Positions 1 to 10,919 of a stretch of 64,000 nucleotides of DNA are shown in pieces. The notes beneath the pieces are model-generated. The model had not been told where the DNA came from, did no database searches, and saw only the letters and a program-made list of their open reading frames with translations. Each line of letters starts with the position of its first letter. Position 1 is the first letter of the stretch. Source of the stretch: Humibacillus sp. DSM 29435 (lineage in GTDB: Bacteria; Actinomycetota; Actinomycetes; Actinomycetales; Dermatophilaceae); assembly GCF_001758225.1 (NCBI RefSeq), contig NZ_MAST01000004.1, forward strand, positions 62,001 to 126,000. The letters run 5' to 3'. Position numbers and translations under genes: made by a program.

Positions 1-331
1 TGTACCTCGCGCTGCAGCACGGCCTCTTCGTGGCCAACTACCCGCTCGTCGAGGAGGATCTCGATGCCTCCGAGCTGCCCCGCCCGGTGCGTCACCTGCG
101 CGAGCGGTGCATCGGCATCCTCGCCGACGCGAAGCGGCTCTCAGAGGTGCGTCAGGCTCGCCGGCCCAACTCGCGCTACGCCTCGATGGAGCAGTGCCGG
201 TTCGAGCTGCGGCAGGCCGAGGCCATGTATCACGCGAACCGTATACCGGTCATCAACTCGACGACGCGGTCGGTCGAAGAGATGTCGACCCTGATCATCC
301 AGATCCTCCAGTCACGAACGAAGGACAGGTC

Positions 332-335
<4 letters not shown>
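1..335 (+). CDS. ppsR: PEP synthase regulatory protein (kinase/pyrophosphorylase), C-terminal part
   Basis: The reading frame enters from the left edge (first full codon at base 3) and encodes the last 110 residues of a DUF299-family protein. These bifunctional enzymes switch PEP synthase off and on by ADP-dependent threonine phosphorylation and Pi-dependent dephosphorylation. The segment holds the family's C-terminal features, including the SRYAS region and the [10 protein letters not shown] motif near the end. The stop overlaps the ATG of ppsA (ATGA, 332-335), so the two are translationally coupled, and the partner gene supports the call. The N-terminal P-loop half lies outside the window. 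The family is clear; the function of this copy is inferred from homology and context. Confidence 0.9.
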
Positions 336-2719
<2,384 letters not shown>

Positions 2720-2752
2720 TCCGAGCGGTCGACCGTTCGCAGGCACGGGCGG

Positions 2753-3397
2753 GTGGCAGCCGTGAGCGACGTCGGGCTGCTGTTCGTCGGAGCGGTGCTC
2801 ATCGTCAACGGAGTCATGCTGGCCGGCCGAATGTCCGCGCTGGCCGCCGCGCCGTTGAACTTCTTCGTCGGCACCCTGCAGGTGGTCACCCCGACCTTCC
2901 TGATCATGACGGCGGCCGGCGACCGGGAGGTCATCGCGGCGGCCAGTGGTCTCTACCTGTTCGGGTTCACCTACCTGTGGGTTGGCATCAACGCCGTAAC
3001 CGGGTGGCCCGGCCAGGGGCTCGGCTGGTTCTCGCTCTTCGTGGCGGTGGCGGCGCTCGGCTACGCGGCCTCCGTCTGGGCGGGTGGCGGCCGGGTCTTC
3101 GTCGTCATCTGGCTCGCCTGGTCGGTGCTGTGGTTCCTCTTCTTCCTGACGCTCGCGCTTGAGCGCGACGACCTCACCCGGTTCACCGGAGCGGTCGCGG
3201 TCATCGAAGGGGTGCTCACTGCGGCGGTGCCGGCGGGACTCGCCCTGTCGGGGCTGTGGCGCGACAGTGACGCCGCAGCCGCCACGCTGGCGGTGTTGCT
3301 GGCGGTGCTGATGGCGGTGTCGTGGAGGCTGACCCGGGCGCCGGGCCCCCGAGTGAGGCGGCCGACGGAAACGTCGCAGACGGCTCACCGGCCCTGA
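2753..3397 (+). CDS. AmiS/UreI-family transporter-like membrane protein
   Basis: A 214-residue protein with about six or seven hydrophobic segments and short loops, ending in an arginine-rich cytoplasmic tail. The opening (VGLLFVGAVLIVNGVMLAGRM), the FFVGTLQVV segment and the FGFTYLWVGIN segment resemble the AmiS/UreI family, whose members move urea or short-chain amides across the membrane. No urease or amidase genes lie beside it, so the substrate cannot be inferred. It starts 33 bases after ppsA, so it may be co-transcribed. A GTG at 2762 is an equally good start. Family confidence is moderate to good; substrate unknown. Confidence 0.72.
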   Translation: MAAVSDVGLLFVGAVLIVNGVMLAGRMSALAAAPLNFFVGTLQVVTPTFLIMTAAGDREVIAAASGLYLFGFTYLWVGINAVTGWPGQGLGWFSLFVAVAALGYAASVWAGGGRVFVVIWLAWSVLWFLFFLTLALERDDLTRFTGAVAVIEGVLTAAVPAGLALSGLWRDSDAAAATLAVLLAVLMAVSWRLTRAPGPRVRRPTETSQTAHRP

Positions 3398-3410
3398 CGC
3401 AGCCAGGGGT

Positions 3411-4370
3411 TCAGCCGCGCCGCTCCCTTCGCCCCCGCGCTCGGCCGAGCCCGAACGAAGCCGTAGCGGCCAGGGCCAGAGCAGCGCTGGAGACTCGCCG
3501 GGCCAGTCGGGTGGCGGGCTCGATGGCGGCAACCCCGGCGGGTCGGCCACGGCCGAGCCGACCGCGGTTCTCGGCACCGCCGTCGTAGAGGTTCGTCCCG
3601 CCCAACGACACTCCAAGCACACCGGCGAACGCCGCCTCCACGACTCCACCGTTGGGGCTGGGGTGGGCCGGAGCGTCGCGCCGGATCGCCGACAGGCCCT
3701 CGCGTATCCCGCCCTGCCCGACGCCGGGGGACAACGCCAGGGCGAGGATGCCGCTGAGCCGGGCCGGCGCCCAGTTGACGATGTCGTCGAGCCGGGCTGC
3801 GCACCAACCGAACTCGGCGTAGCGCTCTGAGCGGTGACCGATCATTGCGTCGAGGGTGTTGACCGCCCGGTAGCCCAGCAATCCCGGCACGCCGAACGTG
3901 GCGCCCCAGACCAGCGGGGCCACGACGGCATCCGACGTGTTCTCGGCCAGCGACTCGACACAGGCGCGCGCCACCTCGTCGGCGTCGAGAGCGCTCGTCT
4001 TGCGGCCGACGAGGTTTTGCACCTGGAGGCGGGCGGCCGCCAGGTCGTCAGCGCGCAGCTGACCGTCGATGATCGCGGCCTCTCGGGCGAGCGATCGGCC
4101 GCCGAGCACCGCCCAGGTGGCCGCTGCGGTGACGAGGGTGTGCGCCAACCCGTGGCGGCCTGACGTTCGCTCGGCCACCACCCCGAGAGCCGACGCACCG
4201 CCGGCCAGCACGACGACGTGAACCACCCCCCGTGATCGCCGCTGGGCGTACGTGTGCTTCTCGAGGCGGGTGGCGACCGACCCGAAACCGCCCACCGGGT
4301 GCCAACGGCGAGGGTCGCCGACGAGCTGGTCGACGAACCACCCGAGGGCGAGCCCGACCGCGCGACTCAT
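3411..4370 (-). CDS. cbiB: Adenosylcobinamide-phosphate synthase (CobD/CbiB)
   Basis: A 319-residue membrane protein of the CobD/CbiB family, which joins the aminopropanol (phosphate) arm to adenosylcobyric acid. The N-terminal DQLVGDPRRWHPVGGFG motif (residues about 14-31) and the internal ESLAENTSDAVVAPLVW and NTLDAMIGHRSERYAEFGW stretches are diagnostic. Several hydrophobic helices fit an inner-membrane location. The ATG (4370) overlaps the cobA stop by four bases (ATGA on the minus strand). It is the last gene of the riboswitch-controlled operon. The Arg-rich tail after residue 300 is not conserved in the family. Confidence 0.95.
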   Translation of the reverse strand: MSRAVGLALGWFVDQLVGDPRRWHPVGGFGSVATRLEKHTYAQRRSRGVVHVVVLAGGASALGVVAERTSGRHGLAHTLVTAAATWAVLGGRSLAREAAIIDGQLRADDLAAARLQVQNLVGRKTSALDADEVARACVESLAENTSDAVVAPLVWGATFGVPGLLGYRAVNTLDAMIGHRSERYAEFGWCAARLDDIVNWAPARLSGILALALSPGVGQGGIREGLSAIRRDAPAHPSPNGGVVEAAFAGVLGVSLGGTNLYDGGAENRGRLGRGRPAGVAAIEPATRLARRVSSAALALAATASFGLGRARGRRERRG

Positions 4371-5395
4371 GACGTGACATCGAGCGCGGCGACCGCTCCG
4401 ATGACGACGACCGCCGGCGCGCCGAGCCCGGCGGCGGCCGAGACACCGGCGATGTCTGCGACCGTGGCCCGCACCGTGCGCATGCTCGGCAGCCCGGCGT
4501 CGGCCACCACCGCTGCGGGTGTCGACGGGTCGAGACCCTGCGTCACGAGCTCGGCCGTCACGGCGGGCAGGGTTGCGACACCCATGAGCACGACGATCGT
4601 GGTGTTGGCCCGGGCGATGGCGCTCCAGTCGAGGGTGCTGCGCGGATCATGCGGCGGCACGTGGGCGCTCACGACGGTGAAGCCCTGAACCAGGGTGCGG
4701 TGCGTGAGGGGGATGCCGGCCAACGCCGGCCCCGCGACGCTCGAGGTCACCCCGGGAACGACGACGACCGGGATGCCGGCCGCTCCGCACGCCTCGGCCT
4801 CTTCGCCGCCGCGCCCGAAGACGAAGTTGTCACCCCCCTTGAAGCGGACGACGCAGCGCCCGGCTCGGGCGTGCTCGACTATGAGCGTGTTGATCCGCTC
4901 CTGTGGCGTGAAGGTCCCTCTCGGGATCTTCCCGACGTCGACGACGATGGCGTCGGGACGGGCCTGCGACAGGGCGGCCAGCGGTACCAGCCGGTCGTGC
5001 ACGATCACGTCAGCGGTGCGCAGCGCCTCGAGACCGGCGACGGTGATCAGGCCCGGGTCGCCGGGCCCCCCGCCGACGAGGGTGACCGTGCCTCGTACCG
5101 GTGCTGGCGTCGAGGTAGCCGAGGTGGTGGTGGCCGCGATGGAGGTCGTGTGGCCCCCTCGCCCCGCCCGGATGACGACGGTGAAGCCGGCTTCGTCCTC
5201 GACGGCCAAATTCTCGTCGAGCGACACCAGCCCCCGTTCGACGAGGTCGAGCACGCTGGTCGGTAGCGCGGCATCATCGGACCGGATGGTGACCTGGGCG
5301 CCGTCGCGCAACAGGGCGTCGATGGTCGCTGCAGTGTGTCTGTCGACCCCTGACAGGAGCACCCGCTCACCCCGGAAGCTGAGGTCACGCAGCAC
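4367..5395 (-). CDS. cobA: Uroporphyrinogen-III C-methyltransferase with a vestigial CysG-like N-terminus
   Basis: SUMT makes precorrin-2 from uroporphyrinogen III with two SAM, the entry step to corrins and siroheme. The tetrapyrrole methylase domain starts near residue 105 with VTLVGGGPGDPGLITVAG, followed by HDRLV, VGKIPRG and RFKGGDNFVFGRGGEEAEAC. The first roughly 90 residues look like a degraded precorrin-2 dehydrogenase domain: a strand-loop-helix stretch (GERVLLSGVDRHTAATIDAL) in which the Rossmann GxGxxG glycines are gone. I chose the GTG at 5395 because AGGGAG lies seven bases upstream; an ATG at 5413 in the same frame lacks a ribosome site. The start overlaps the cobC end. Dehydrogenase or chelatase activity is therefore unlikely here. 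Confidence 0.93.
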   Translation of the reverse strand: MLRDLSFRGERVLLSGVDRHTAATIDALLRDGAQVTIRSDDAALPTSVLDLVERGLVSLDENLAVEDEAGFTVVIRAGRGGHTTSIAATTTSATSTPAPVRGTVTLVGGGPGDPGLITVAGLEALRTADVIVHDRLVPLAALSQARPDAIVVDVGKIPRGTFTPQERINTLIVEHARAGRCVVRFKGGDNFVFGRGGEEAEACGAAGIPVVVVPGVTSSVAGPALAGIPLTHRTLVQGFTVVSAHVPPHDPRSTLDWSAIARANTTIVVLMGVATLPAVTAELVTQGLDPSTPAAVVADAGLPSMRTVRATVADIAGVSAAAGLGAPAVVVIGAVAALDVTS

Positions 5396-6443
5396 GAGAC
5401 GACTCCCTGACATCGGCGAGGGCAGCGACCAGCTGCCGCGAGATCGCAGGGTGTCGAACGGCCACCCTGATCCAGGTCGGGCCGAGGCCGGGGAAGCTCT
5501 CGCCCCGCCGCACCGCGAGGCCTCTGTCGCCCAGCGCTGCCCGGAGCGACCCCGGGCCGAAGGCCGAGGTGTCGATGAGCACGAACGGGGCCCGTGAGGG
5601 GTGCCGCACCGGCAGACCCACCTCGGCGAGTCCGAACTCGAGTTCCGTTCTCCACGAGTCGAACCGGCCTGCAGCAGCCTGCGCCTCGGCCACCGCCGCT
5701 GGGGTCGCGGTGGCCACCATCGCGGCCAGTGCAGGCGTCGACACCGACCACGGCGGTTGCGCCGCACCGAGCGCCGCGATGAGGTCAGGGTCGCCGACGA
5801 CGTAGCCGGCGCGTAGCCCGGCCAGGCCCCAGGTCTTGGTCAGCGACCGCAGCACCAGCAGACCCCGCAGGTTCTGCAAACTGTCGCCGATGACCGACTC
5901 CGGCTCGCCCGGTACGGCATCCATGAAGGCCTCGTCAACCACGAGCGTGCGCCCCGGGCGCCGGAGCGCGTGGAGGCGGTCGGCCGAGTGCAGCACTCCG
6001 GTCGGGTTGGTGGGGTTGCCGACGAAGACCAGGTCAGCCTGGCCATGAGCGCGCTCGAGCTCGTCGACCTCGAGCGCGAAGCCCGTTGCAGGAGAGAGTA
6101 GGTGGCGCGTCGGCCGGTGACCGGCGGCGCGCAGGGCGGCCTCGGGCTCGGTGAACTGCGGGTGCACCACGACGGCCGCCTGGGGGCGGAGGGCGCGGGC
6201 GATCAGCGTGAAGGCCTCGGCTCCCCCCGAGGTCGGGAGCACCGCCTCGACCGGCACCCCGTGGCGTTCCGCGATGGCGTGGGTCGCGGCGGTCGGGTCG
6301 GGATAGCGCCCCAGGTCGGCGATCGTGTCGCCGATGACGGCGGCCAGCCACGGCGGCGGTGAGGTCACGCGAACATTGACGGCGAGGTCGATGAGGCCCG
6401 GAGTGGCGTCGCGGTCGCCGTGGTGGTGCAGGTCGACCGTCAT
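5385..6443 (-). CDS. cobC: CobC-type PLP-dependent aminotransferase-like L-threonine-phosphate decarboxylase
   Basis: A 352-residue fold-type I PLP enzyme related to histidinol-phosphate aminotransferase. The PLP lysine is K203 in SLTKTWGLAGLRAGY; the substrate/PLP motif VGNPTNPTG is at about 141-149 and VVDEAF at 168-173. In cobalamin operons this branch makes (R)-1-amino-2-propanol phosphate from L-threonine phosphate for attachment by CbiB. A minor alternative is an ordinary HisC-like transaminase, but its place between cobB and cobA with coupled overlaps (ATGA at 6440-6443; overlap with cobA) favours the corrin role. Confidence 0.87.
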   Translation of the reverse strand: MTVDLHHHGDRDATPGLIDLAVNVRVTSPPPWLAAVIGDTIADLGRYPDPTAATHAIAERHGVPVEAVLPTSGGAEAFTLIARALRPQAAVVVHPQFTEPEAALRAAGHRPTRHLLSPATGFALEVDELERAHGQADLVFVGNPTNPTGVLHSADRLHALRRPGRTLVVDEAFMDAVPGEPESVIGDSLQNLRGLLVLRSLTKTWGLAGLRAGYVVGDPDLIAALGAAQPPWSVSTPALAAMVATATPAAVAEAQAAAGRFDSWRTELEFGLAEVGLPVRHPSRAPFVLIDTSAFGPGSLRAALGDRGLAVRRGESFPGLGPTWIRVAVRHPAISRQLVAALADVRESSRAA

Positions 6444-8137
6444 GATGCTCCTTGGGTCAGCCCGGCCACGGTTCGCGAGGTTGTCGACGGCGCGGCGAGG
6501 GCGAACTCGTGCACCGCGTCGGCGAACCGGGCCGCCAGCTGAGGGTGGCCGGCCCAGTGGATGTGCAGGTAGGAGGCGTGCACGGTGGCCCGCCCGGTTC
6601 CGGCAGGGTCGAGGCTGAGCCCGTCGGGCCGCCCGTCGAGCAGCCACCCGGGGTGCCCCGCGGTGCCGGCCCGCGTGTACGAAAGTGGCCACTCGACTGA
6701 GGGACTGGTACCAGCGCCGACACTCCCAGTCGAGTGGCCACTTTCGTACGTCGCGTGACCAAACCTCTCAGTCGAGTGGCCACTTTCGTACGTCGTGCCG
6801 CGACCGGGTGCGACCTTGTCGGCATCGGGCGTGATGGTGGTGCGGTGAAACTCGTGACCGGTGACCCGCTGGCCCGCCGGCCCGAGCAGGGAGTCGACCG
6901 TCGCGACCGCCGTTCGGTAGCCCAGGGTCAGCCGCGGGCCCATCGCGGCCGTGGCCGGCAGCGCACCGACCATCTCGTGACCGTCGACGCTCCGGCAGAG
7001 ATAGAGCAGGCCGGCGCACTCGGCCACCGTCGGCATACCGCCGTTAACGGCCGCCCTGATCGCCTGACGCAGTGCGTGGTTCGCGCTCAGCTCGGTGGCG
7101 TGAACCTCCGGGAAGCCGCCGCCGAGGTAGAGGCCCGCGGTGCCGGGCGGCAGGTCGCCGTCGGTGGTCGGGTCGAAGTGCACCGGTTCGAGGCCGGCAG
7201 CCCGGAGCAGCTCTTCGGTCTCGGCGTAGCGGAAGGTGAACGACCGCCCACCCGCCACCGCGACGACCGGCCGCCCGGGTCGAGGTATTCCACGACCCCC
7301 GGCGGTCGCGGAATACCTCGAACCGGAGCAAGCGGAGGCAAGGGCGGCCGTCGGGCTCCACGGCATCCGGCTGAGATCGGGCGCTGAGTGCGCGATCGTC
7401 ACGATCGCAGCGAGGTCGAGGTGCTCGGCGACGCGCTCCGCCATCCGGTCGATGGTGGCCGCCGCCTCGACGCGCTCCTCGACGGGCACCAGGCCGAGGT
7501 GGCGCGAGGGGGCCTCGATGCCGGCGTCGCGCGGTAGCACCCCGAGAACCGGGAGGCCGGTCGACTCGAGCGCAGCGCGAACCTCTCCGGTGTGCCGGGC
7601 ACTGGCCGCCTTGTTCAGGATGACGCCGGCGAGCCGCACGTTCGGGTCGAACGTGGCCAGACCGTGCACGATCGCGGCAGCCGTGCGTGACAGGTGGCTG
7701 ACGTCGAGCACGAGCACGATCGGGCTGCGGGTCAGAGTGGCGACGTGGGCGGTCGAGGCAAAGCCGTCGTGGCCGATGCGCCCGTCGAACAGGCCCATGA
7801 CCCCCTCGATGACGGCGATGTCGGTCGGCCCGTGGGCCTGCGCCCCGTGCAGCAGCAGCGGTTCGATGAGCGACTCGTCGGTGAGAAAGGGGTCGAGGTT
7901 GCGGCCTGGCCTCCCGGTGGCGAGCGAGTGGTAGCCGGGGTCGATGAAGTCGGGCCCGACCTTGAACCCGCCGACGGCGAGGCCCTCTCGGCGCAGCGCC
8001 GCCATCAGGCCCGTCGCGACGGTCGTCTTGCCATGTCCGGAGGCAGGGGCAGCGACCACAAGGCGGGGCAGACGCGTGGTTGGCGTGGCCGTCGCGGTGG
8101 CGGTGGTGGCGGGTGAGGGTTCGGGGCGCGTCACCAT
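6440..8137 (-). CDS. cobB: Cobyrinic acid a,c-diamide synthase (CobB), carrying in-frame repeat insertions
   Basis: An ATP- and glutamine-dependent amidase that amidates hydrogenobyrinic (or cobyrinic) acid at carboxylates a and c. The N-terminal dethiobiotin-synthetase-like domain has the P-loop ASGHGKTTVATG near residues 31-42 and KVGPDFIDPGYH at about 59-70. The C-terminal class I glutamine amidotransferase domain has the nucleophile in VAECAGLLYL (about residue 371) and the histidine in the HASYLHIHWAG stretch. At 565 residues it is about 100 longer than usual. The excess lies in a low-complexity N-terminal tail, an insertion in the interdomain linker (residues about 272-286, a 42-bp hairpin) and one near the C-terminus (about 449-487, three copies of a 22-bp repeat). 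Both insertions keep the frame, so the gene is probably functional. Confidence 0.94.
   Translation of the reverse strand: MVTRPEPSPATTATATATPTTRLPRLVVAAPASGHGKTTVATGLMAALRREGLAVGGFKVGPDFIDPGYHSLATGRPGRNLDPFLTDESLIEPLLLHGAQAHGPTDIAVIEGVMGLFDGRIGHDGFASTAHVATLTRSPIVLVLDVSHLSRTAAAIVHGLATFDPNVRLAGVILNKAASARHTGEVRAALESTGLPVLGVLPRDAGIEAPSRHLGLVPVEERVEAAATIDRMAERVAEHLDLAAIVTIAHSAPDLSRMPWSPTAALASACSGSRYSATAGGRGIPRPGRPVVAVAGGRSFTFRYAETEELLRAAGLEPVHFDPTTDGDLPPGTAGLYLGGGFPEVHATELSANHALRQAIRAAVNGGMPTVAECAGLLYLCRSVDGHEMVGALPATAAMGPRLTLGYRTAVATVDSLLGPAGQRVTGHEFHRTTITPDADKVAPGRGTTYESGHSTERFGHATYESGHSTGSVGAGTSPSVEWPLSYTRAGTAGHPGWLLDGRPDGLSLDPAGTGRATVHASYLHIHWAGHPQLAARFADAVHEFALAAPSTTSRTVAGLTQGAS
6677..6791. 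repeat. Three copies of a 22-bp repeat inside cobB
   Basis: Copies at 6677-6698 (inverted), 6728-6749 and 6770-6791 share AGTCGAGTGGCCACTTTCGTAC. The first two face each other and form a 22-bp perfect inverted repeat around a 29-bp spacer that itself contains CTGGTACCAG. All three lie within the cobB reading frame and are translated as repeated (T)YESGHST-type segments. The same unit occurs beside efeB (52688-52764). Confidence 0.9.
7280..7321. repeat. 42-bp palindromic (REP-like) element inside cobB
   Basis: TCGAGGTATTCC (7280-7291) and GGAATACCTCGA (7310-7321) are perfect 12-bp inverted arms. Inside them CGACC (7293-7297) pairs with GGTCG (7304-7308), giving a long hairpin with a six-base loop. 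It is translated in frame in the linker between the two CobB domains. It is unrelated in sequence to the 22-bp repeat farther downstream in the same gene. Confidence 0.85.
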
Positions 8138-8742
8138 TCGATGCCTCGCTGACCCTTCTGACCGGAGTCGAAGGGATGCTTGACCTTGGTCATCTCGGTG
8201 ACGAGGTCGGCCAGGTCGAGCACCGCCTCGGGGCAGCGCCGGCCGGTGATGACGACGTGCTGCTGACCGGGGCGGTCACGCAGGGTGGTCACGACGTCGT
8301 CGACGTCGATCCAGCCCCAGGCCATCGGGTAGGTGAACTCGTCGAGCACGTAGAGGCCGTGCTGCTCGGCCGCCATCCGGCGTTTGATCTCGGCCCAGCC
8401 CTCGACGGCCGTGGCCGCGTGGTCGTCGTCGGTGCCCTCCTTGCGGCTCCACGACCAGCCGGCCCCCATCTTGTGCCACTCCATCGGGCCGCCTCGGCCC
8501 GTCTCTTGGTGCAGCTCGGCCAGGGTCTCGACGGCGGTCTGCTCACCGATGCGCCATTTCGCGCTCTTGACGAACTGGAACACCCCGACCGACCAGCCCT
8601 GGTTCCAGCCGCGCAGGGCCAACCCGAAGGCGGCCGTCGACTTGCCCTTGCCGTCACCGGTGTTGACGATGACCAGTGGGCGGTTGCGGCGCTGCCGAGT
8701 CGTGAGGCCGTCGTCGGGCACCGTGGTGGGCTGACCCTTCAT
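8131..8742 (-). CDS. cobO: Cob(I)yrinic acid a,c-diamide adenosyltransferase (CobO/BtuR type)
   Basis: A 203-residue corrinoid adenosyltransferase that transfers the 5'-deoxyadenosyl group from ATP to Co(I). The P-loop variant VNTGDGKGKSTAAFGLALR is at about residues 26-44, and YVLDEFTYPMAWGW and VVITGRRCPEAVLDLADLV are both family signatures. I chose the ATG at 8742 because it overlaps the stop of chlID (TGATG); a GTG four codons upstream (8754) is possible. The 3' end overlaps the start of cobB by seven bases. Cytoplasmic. Confidence 0.95.
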   Translation of the reverse strand: MKGQPTTVPDDGLTTRQRRNRPLVIVNTGDGKGKSTAAFGLALRGWNQGWSVGVFQFVKSAKWRIGEQTAVETLAELHQETGRGGPMEWHKMGAGWSWSRKEGTDDDHAATAVEGWAEIKRRMAAEQHGLYVLDEFTYPMAWGWIDVDDVVTTLRDRPGQQHVVITGRRCPEAVLDLADLVTEMTKVKHPFDSGQKGQRGIEW

Positions 8743-10883
8743 CAGGCCACCCACCTTGCGCCAGAGGCGATCTCGCGCATCGACGTGTGGGCGCGTGAGG
8801 CCTCGACGATGGTCGAGGCCGCGACCTCGTCGACGGGCAGGTGCTCGGCTCCGAGCTGGGTGGCCAGCCGCGCGGCCAGCCCGAGCCGGAAGCGGCCCGA
8901 CTCACAGTCGATGACCACCGAGTCGACGCCCTCGTAGGCGAGGTGGCCGGCCACGGCCGCGGTCCGCTCGAGCGGGTGGGCGCCTGAGGTTGCCCTCCCG
9001 TCGGTCACGACCACGAGCAGTGGGCGGCGGCGCGGGTCGCGGATGCGTTCGAGCCGCAGGGTCTCGTGCGCCAGGAGCAGCCCCTCGGCCAGCGGCGTAC
9101 GTCCACCGTGCGGAAGGTCGTCGAGGCGACGGGCGGCCACGTCGATGGAGCCGGTGGGCGGCAGCACGAGGTGGGCGCCGTCGCCGCGAAAGGTGATCAT
9201 GCCGACCTTGTCGCGCCGCTGGTAGGCGTCGAGCAGCAGCGAGAGCACGGCCGTCTTCACCGACTCCATCCGCTTGCGCGCGGCCATCGACCCCGAGGCG
9301 TCAACGCACAGCAGGATGAGGTTCGACTCGCGGCCCTGGGTCACGGTGCGACGCAGGTCGGTCGGCTCGAGCAGCACCCGCCCAACGCGACCCCGCGCGA
9401 GCTGGTGCGGCGCGGCGGCTCGCAGGGTGGCGGCGAGGTGCACCCGGCCGGTGGCGGCGGTGGTGGAGCCGATGGCGCCCCCGGTCGTCGTGACGGCCCG
9501 GCTGCGCCTTCCCGCCTCGCCGTGCCCCAGCCCCCTCGCGGTGAGCACTCGGGCCCGGAAGGGTGTGCCGGACGCGATCGTGCTCACCCGGGCCGGATGC
9601 TGCTGGGCCTGGTCGGCCTGGTCGGCCTCGTCGCCCTCGCTCGGCGAAGGGCCGGCTTCAGGCTCCGGCTCGGAGCGGTCGTCGGTCTCCGCCCGGCTGG
9701 GCTCGGGGTCGCGCTGGGCCGATCCGTTCGCGTCCGAACGGTTCTCGGTCGGCGGCTGGGGCTGCTCCGACTCGCCAGACTCGCCAGAGCCGTCCGAACC
9801 TTCTGAGCCGGTCTGCTCGTCGCTCGATCGCTCGCCCTCGTCGGGTCCCTCGCCCGGGTCGGGCTCAGGGTCATCGCCGAGGATGCGGTCGAGGAGGTCT
9901 TCGTCGAGGCCCGGTGCGTCGAAGGGGTTGCGACGCCGGCGGTGCGGCAGGGCGAGGCGGGCCGCGGCTCGCACGTCGGCCCGGGTGACCCGACCGCGCC
10001 CGACCCAGGCGGCGTGCGCGATGGCAGCGCGGGCGGTCACGATGTCGGCGCGGAGACCGTCGACCTCGAAGGCCGCACACACCTCGGCGATCTTGGTCAG
10101 CATCCGATCGGGCAGCTCGACCGTGCCGACCCGTGCCCGGGCGTCAGCGATGCGTGCGCGCACCGCCTCCTGGTCGGCCGCGAAACGCTCGGCGAACGCG
10201 GCGGGCGCCGCGTCGAACGCGAGGCGGCGCCTGACCACCTCGGAGCGCAGGGCCGGCTCACGCGGGGCGGCCACCTCGACGGTGAGGCCGAACCGGTCGA
10301 GCAGCTGCGGTCGCAGCTCACCCTCCTCGGGGTTCATCGTGCCCACGAGCACGATGCGTGCCGCGTGCGACACCGACACCCCGTCGCGTTCGACGGTGTT
10401 GCGTCCCATCGCCGCGGCGTCGAGCAGCAGGTCGACCAGATGGTCGTGCAGCAGGTTCACCTCGTCGACGTAGAGGATGCCGCGGTTGGCGGCGGCGAGC
10501 AGGCCCGGCTCGTAGGCCGTCACCCCCGACCCGAGGGCCGCCTTGAGGTCGAGCGAACCGACCACGCGGTCGTCGGTGGCCCCGACGGGCAGCTCGACCA
10601 GCCGCGCGGGGCGGTAGGCCGCGGCCACGTCGTCAGGGTGCGGGCCGTCGGGGCAGCCGGGGTCAGCGGCATCCGGGTCACACCCGAACCGGCAGCCGGC
10701 CACGACCGCCTGCTCAGGCATGACGGCGGCCAGGCCACGCACCATCGTCGACTTGGCCGTGCCCTTCTCGCCGCGCACGAGCACCCCGCCGACCTGCGGT
10801 GACACGGTGGTGAGCACGAGAGCCAGGGCCATGTCGTCAGAACCGACCACGGCAGAGAACGGGAAGACCGAGAGGTCACTCAT
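8742..10883 (-). CDS. Fused ChlI/ChlD-type cobaltochelatase ATPase subunit
   Basis: A 713-residue fusion. Residues about 1-330 form an AAA+ magnesium-chelatase ChlI-type ATPase (Walker A GEKGTAKST, Walker B ILYVDEVNLL, sensor VGTMNPEEGELRPQLLDRFG). Residues about 335-430 are a very acidic Glu/Asp/Ser/Pro-rich linker. The C-terminal third is a von Willebrand A domain with the MIDAS motif DASGSMAA and a threonine in GRTPLAEGL. Proteins of this build are thought to act with CobN as a two-component cobaltochelatase in actinobacteria that lack CobS/CobT. No cobS or cobT is seen here and cobN is 13 kb away, which fits. It is the first gene behind a cobalamin riboswitch, with GGAGG just before the ATG. 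Confidence 0.9.
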   Translation of the reverse strand: MSDLSVFPFSAVVGSDDMALALVLTTVSPQVGGVLVRGEKGTAKSTMVRGLAAVMPEQAVVAGCRFGCDPDAADPGCPDGPHPDDVAAAYRPARLVELPVGATDDRVVGSLDLKAALGSGVTAYEPGLLAAANRGILYVDEVNLLHDHLVDLLLDAAAMGRNTVERDGVSVSHAARIVLVGTMNPEEGELRPQLLDRFGLTVEVAAPREPALRSEVVRRRLAFDAAPAAFAERFAADQEAVRARIADARARVGTVELPDRMLTKIAEVCAAFEVDGLRADIVTARAAIAHAAWVGRGRVTRADVRAAARLALPHRRRRNPFDAPGLDEDLLDRILGDDPEPDPGEGPDEGERSSDEQTGSEGSDGSGESGESEQPQPPTENRSDANGSAQRDPEPSRAETDDRSEPEPEAGPSPSEGDEADQADQAQQHPARVSTIASGTPFRARVLTARGLGHGEAGRRSRAVTTTGGAIGSTTAATGRVHLAATLRAAAPHQLARGRVGRVLLEPTDLRRTVTQGRESNLILLCVDASGSMAARKRMESVKTAVLSLLLDAYQRRDKVGMITFRGDGAHLVLPPTGSIDVAARRLDDLPHGGRTPLAEGLLLAHETLRLERIRDPRRRPLLVVVTDGRATSGAHPLERTAAVAGHLAYEGVDSVVIDCESGRFRLGLAARLATQLGAEHLPVDEVAASTIVEASRAHTSMREIASGARWVA

Positions 10884-10919
10884 GAAGCCTCCTGCGGGTG
10901 CCTCGCCCGCGTGGGTTGA

